This document shows, piece by piece, positions 62,728-64,000 of a DNA stretch of 64,000 bases. Position 1 is the stretch's first letter, and each line of letters starts with the position of its first letter. Source of the DNA: Pseudoduganella umbonata (GTDB lineage: Bacteria > Pseudomonadota > Gammaproteobacteria > Burkholderiales > Burkholderiaceae_D); assembly GCF_014192225.1 (NCBI RefSeq), contig NZ_JACHXS010000006.1, forward strand, positions 62,001 to 126,000, read 5' to 3'. The position numbers were made by a program, and so were the translations under genes. A model generated the notes under the pieces. That model ran no database searches and was not told the origin of the DNA. It saw nothing but the letters and a program-made list of their open reading frames with translations.

Positions 62728-64000
62728 ATGGACCGACAGCAGTGGCGGCCTCCGATCGGCGAGGTGGCATTCGGCGCCTTCCGCCTGGTGCCACAGGAAC
62801 GCGCGCTGTACCGGCACGGTGAGCCGGTACGGCTGAGCGGGCGCGCGTTCGACTTGCTGGTCGCACTCGTCGAGCGCGCCGGCACGGTGGTCGGCAAGGA
62901 TGAACTGATCGCCTGCGTATGGCCCCGCACGGTCGTGGAAGAAGGCAACCTGCGCGTGCACATCGGCGCGCTGCGCAAGGCGCTCGGTACCGACCAGCCC
63001 TATGTGGAAAACGTGGTGGGCCGGGGCTACAGCTTCGTCGCGCCGCTGCACGCGCCGCCGGCGCAGGCGATCGTGCCGTACGGTTCACTGATACCGGCGC
63101 AGCCGCGGCTGGTGGGCCGCGCCCCGGTGCTCGAGCAGCTGGCGCGCGAGCTGGCCGGCACGCGCCTGCTGACGATCGCCGGCCCGGGCGGCATGGGCAA
63201 GACGTCGGTGGCGCAGGCGCTCGTCGCGCGGGCCGCCCCGCAGTTCGGCCGCCACGTGTATGTCGCGGACCTGGCGCCGCTGGCCGAGCCGGCACTGCTG
63301 CCGGGCGTGGTGGCGCGGGCGTTCGGCCTGGCCGCGCCGCAGTCGGCCGAAGCGCTGGCCGACGCATTGGCTGACGCATTGGTCAATTCCTTGCCGCATA
63401 CCTTGCCGCATACCTTACATCGCCGCCGCGTGCTGCTCGTGCTGGACGGCTGCGAGCACCTGATCGATGCCGCGCGCCAGCTGGCCGGCGCATTGCTGGG
63501 CCGGCTGCCGGCGCTGCACATCCTCGCCACCAGCCGGGAACCGCTGCGGGCCGACGGCGAACACGTATTCCGGCTGCCGCCGCTGGCGGTGCCGGTCCCC
63601 GCCGAAGCGGCCGATCTTGCGGCGCTGGCCACGTGTCCATCGGTGCAGCTGTTCGTCGAGCGCGCCAGTGCCGATGGCGGCTTCACGCTCGATGCGGACA
63701 ACGCGGCCGCCGTGGCCGAGATCTGCCGCCGCCTGGATGGCATACCGCTGGCCCTCGAACTGGCGGCCGGCCGCGCCGCGTTCTTCGGCGTGCACGAGCT
63801 GGCACGCCGGCTGTCGGACCGCTTCGCCGTGCTGACGCGGGGCCGCCGCACGGCACTGCCGCGCCACCAGACCCTGCGCGCGGCGCTCGACTGGAGCCAT
63901 GCGCTGCTGGCCCCCGCCGAGCAGGCCGTGCTGCGGCGGCTCGCCATCTTCCGCGGCACCTTCACACTCGAGGGCGCGGCGGCGCTGGCCGGCTGCGGCG
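62728..64000 (+). CDS. Winged-helix regulator with STAND ATPase module, second paralog, 3' end outside the window
   Basis: Starts at ATG 62728 with GAGG at 62715; the frame stays open to the window end (424 codons). The first 105 residues are a winged helix closely like that of the gene at 58041 (FGAFRLVPQERALYRHGEPV, VEEGNLRVHIGALRKALG). Then Walker A GPGGMGKTSVAQALVARAA, LLVLDGCEHLID, ATSREPLRADGEHVFRLPPL, CRRLDGIPLALELAAGR and RHQTLRAALDWSHALL, all typical of this STAND group. It carries two 12-bp tandem duplications (GACGCATTGG and TTGCCGCATACC units, 63361-63414) between the ATPase motifs. It is divergent from the ALDH-like gene, which it may regulate. Confidence 0.88.
   Translation, partial: MDRQQWRPPIGEVAFGAFRLVPQERALYRHGEPVRLSGRAFDLLVALVERAGTVVGKDELIACVWPRTVVEEGNLRVHIGALRKALGTDQPYVENVVGRGYSFVAPLHAPPAQAIVPYGSLIPAQPRLVGRAPVLEQLARELAGTRLLTIAGPGGMGKTSVAQALVARAAPQFGRHVYVADLAPLAEPALLPGVVARAFGLAAPQSAEALADALADALVNSLPHTLPHTLHRRRVLLVLDGCEHLIDAARQLAGALLGRLPALHILATSREPLRADGEHVFRLPPLAVPVPAEAADLAALATCPSVQLFVERASADGGFTLDADNAAAVAEICRRLDGIPLALELAAGRAAFFGVHELARRLSDRFAVLTRGRRTALPRHQTLRAALDWSHALLAPAEQAVLRRLAIFRGTFTLEGAAALAGCG
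63361..63414 (+). repeat. In-frame 12-bp duplications in the second regulator
   Basis: GACGCATTGGCT and GACGCATTGGTC at 63361-63384, then TTGCCGCATACC twice at 63391-63414. They encode LADALADAL and LPHTLPHTL. Confidence 0.85.

Overview
The window is a GC-rich chromosomal stretch of a betaproteobacterium, most likely of the family Oxalobacteraceae (Massilia, Duganella or Pseudoduganella type). The pointers are the neighbouring earP and efp genes with an EF-P that carries Arg32, a DUF3460-scpA-panC cluster, a PEP-CTERM protein, a full cheAW-mcp-cheRDB-YZ locus, and many short palindromic intergenic repeats. Assignment to a genus is inference. Nothing in the window looks like a phage, an integrase, a transposase or a CRISPR array.

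Layout. 1-9.6 kb (+): chemotaxis locus, starting inside cheA and running through cheW, an MCP, cheR, cheD, cheB, cheY, cheZ and a degenerate EAL-HDOD protein. 9.7-11.7 kb (-): DUF3460, scpA, panC. 11.9-13.0 kb (+): an EamA transporter and a tiny lipoprotein. 13.2-15.9 kb (-): metG and a GNAT enzyme. 16.0-18.6 kb (+): the Mrp/ApbC Fe-S carrier, a YCF48-like beta-propeller protein and a DUF4399 protein. 18.7-20.1 kb (-): a class C beta-lactamase-fold hydrolase. 20.2-22.5 kb (+): gltX followed by three tRNA-Ala/tRNA-Glu pairs. 22.7-28.0 kb (+): a caa3-type cytochrome oxidase cluster lying between identical tRNA-Glu genes, with two more tRNA-Glu copies behind it.

28.7-30.5 kb (+): earP and efp. 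30.7-32.8 kb: a divergent AraC regulator and MFS pump. 32.9-44.2 kb, almost all on the minus strand: the RNA helicase dbpA, an AcpA-like phosphoesterase, the initiator tRNA, a methyltransferase, two unknown proteins, and sbcC-sbcD. 44.3-47.6 kb (-): a PEP-CTERM protein and a diguanylate cyclase. 47.7-58.1 kb (+): a DUF2804 protein, a Pat-like acetyltransferase, an unknown helical protein, a DUF349 protein, moaE and clpB. 58.0-64.0 kb: two paralogous winged-helix/STAND ATPase regulators facing outward around an aldehyde-dehydrogenase-like gene and a 119-residue unknown. The second regulator runs off the window.

Two themes run through the non-coding DNA. One is a family of perfect or near-perfect hairpins of the types GGTGACAGACACC, GGGGACAGTCCCC and GGGGTCTGACCCC, often joined by a GAAATATTTC spacer, at four loci. 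The other is a set of short tandem arrays with a unit of 12 or 13 bp, at four intergenic loci and as in-frame 12-bp repeats in several genes. The most unusual gene-level observations are the Pat-like enzyme, whose ATP-grasp part is shortened at a GVQS repeat, the oxidase cassette bracketed by tRNA-Glu genes, and the paired STAND regulators around the ALDH-like gene.
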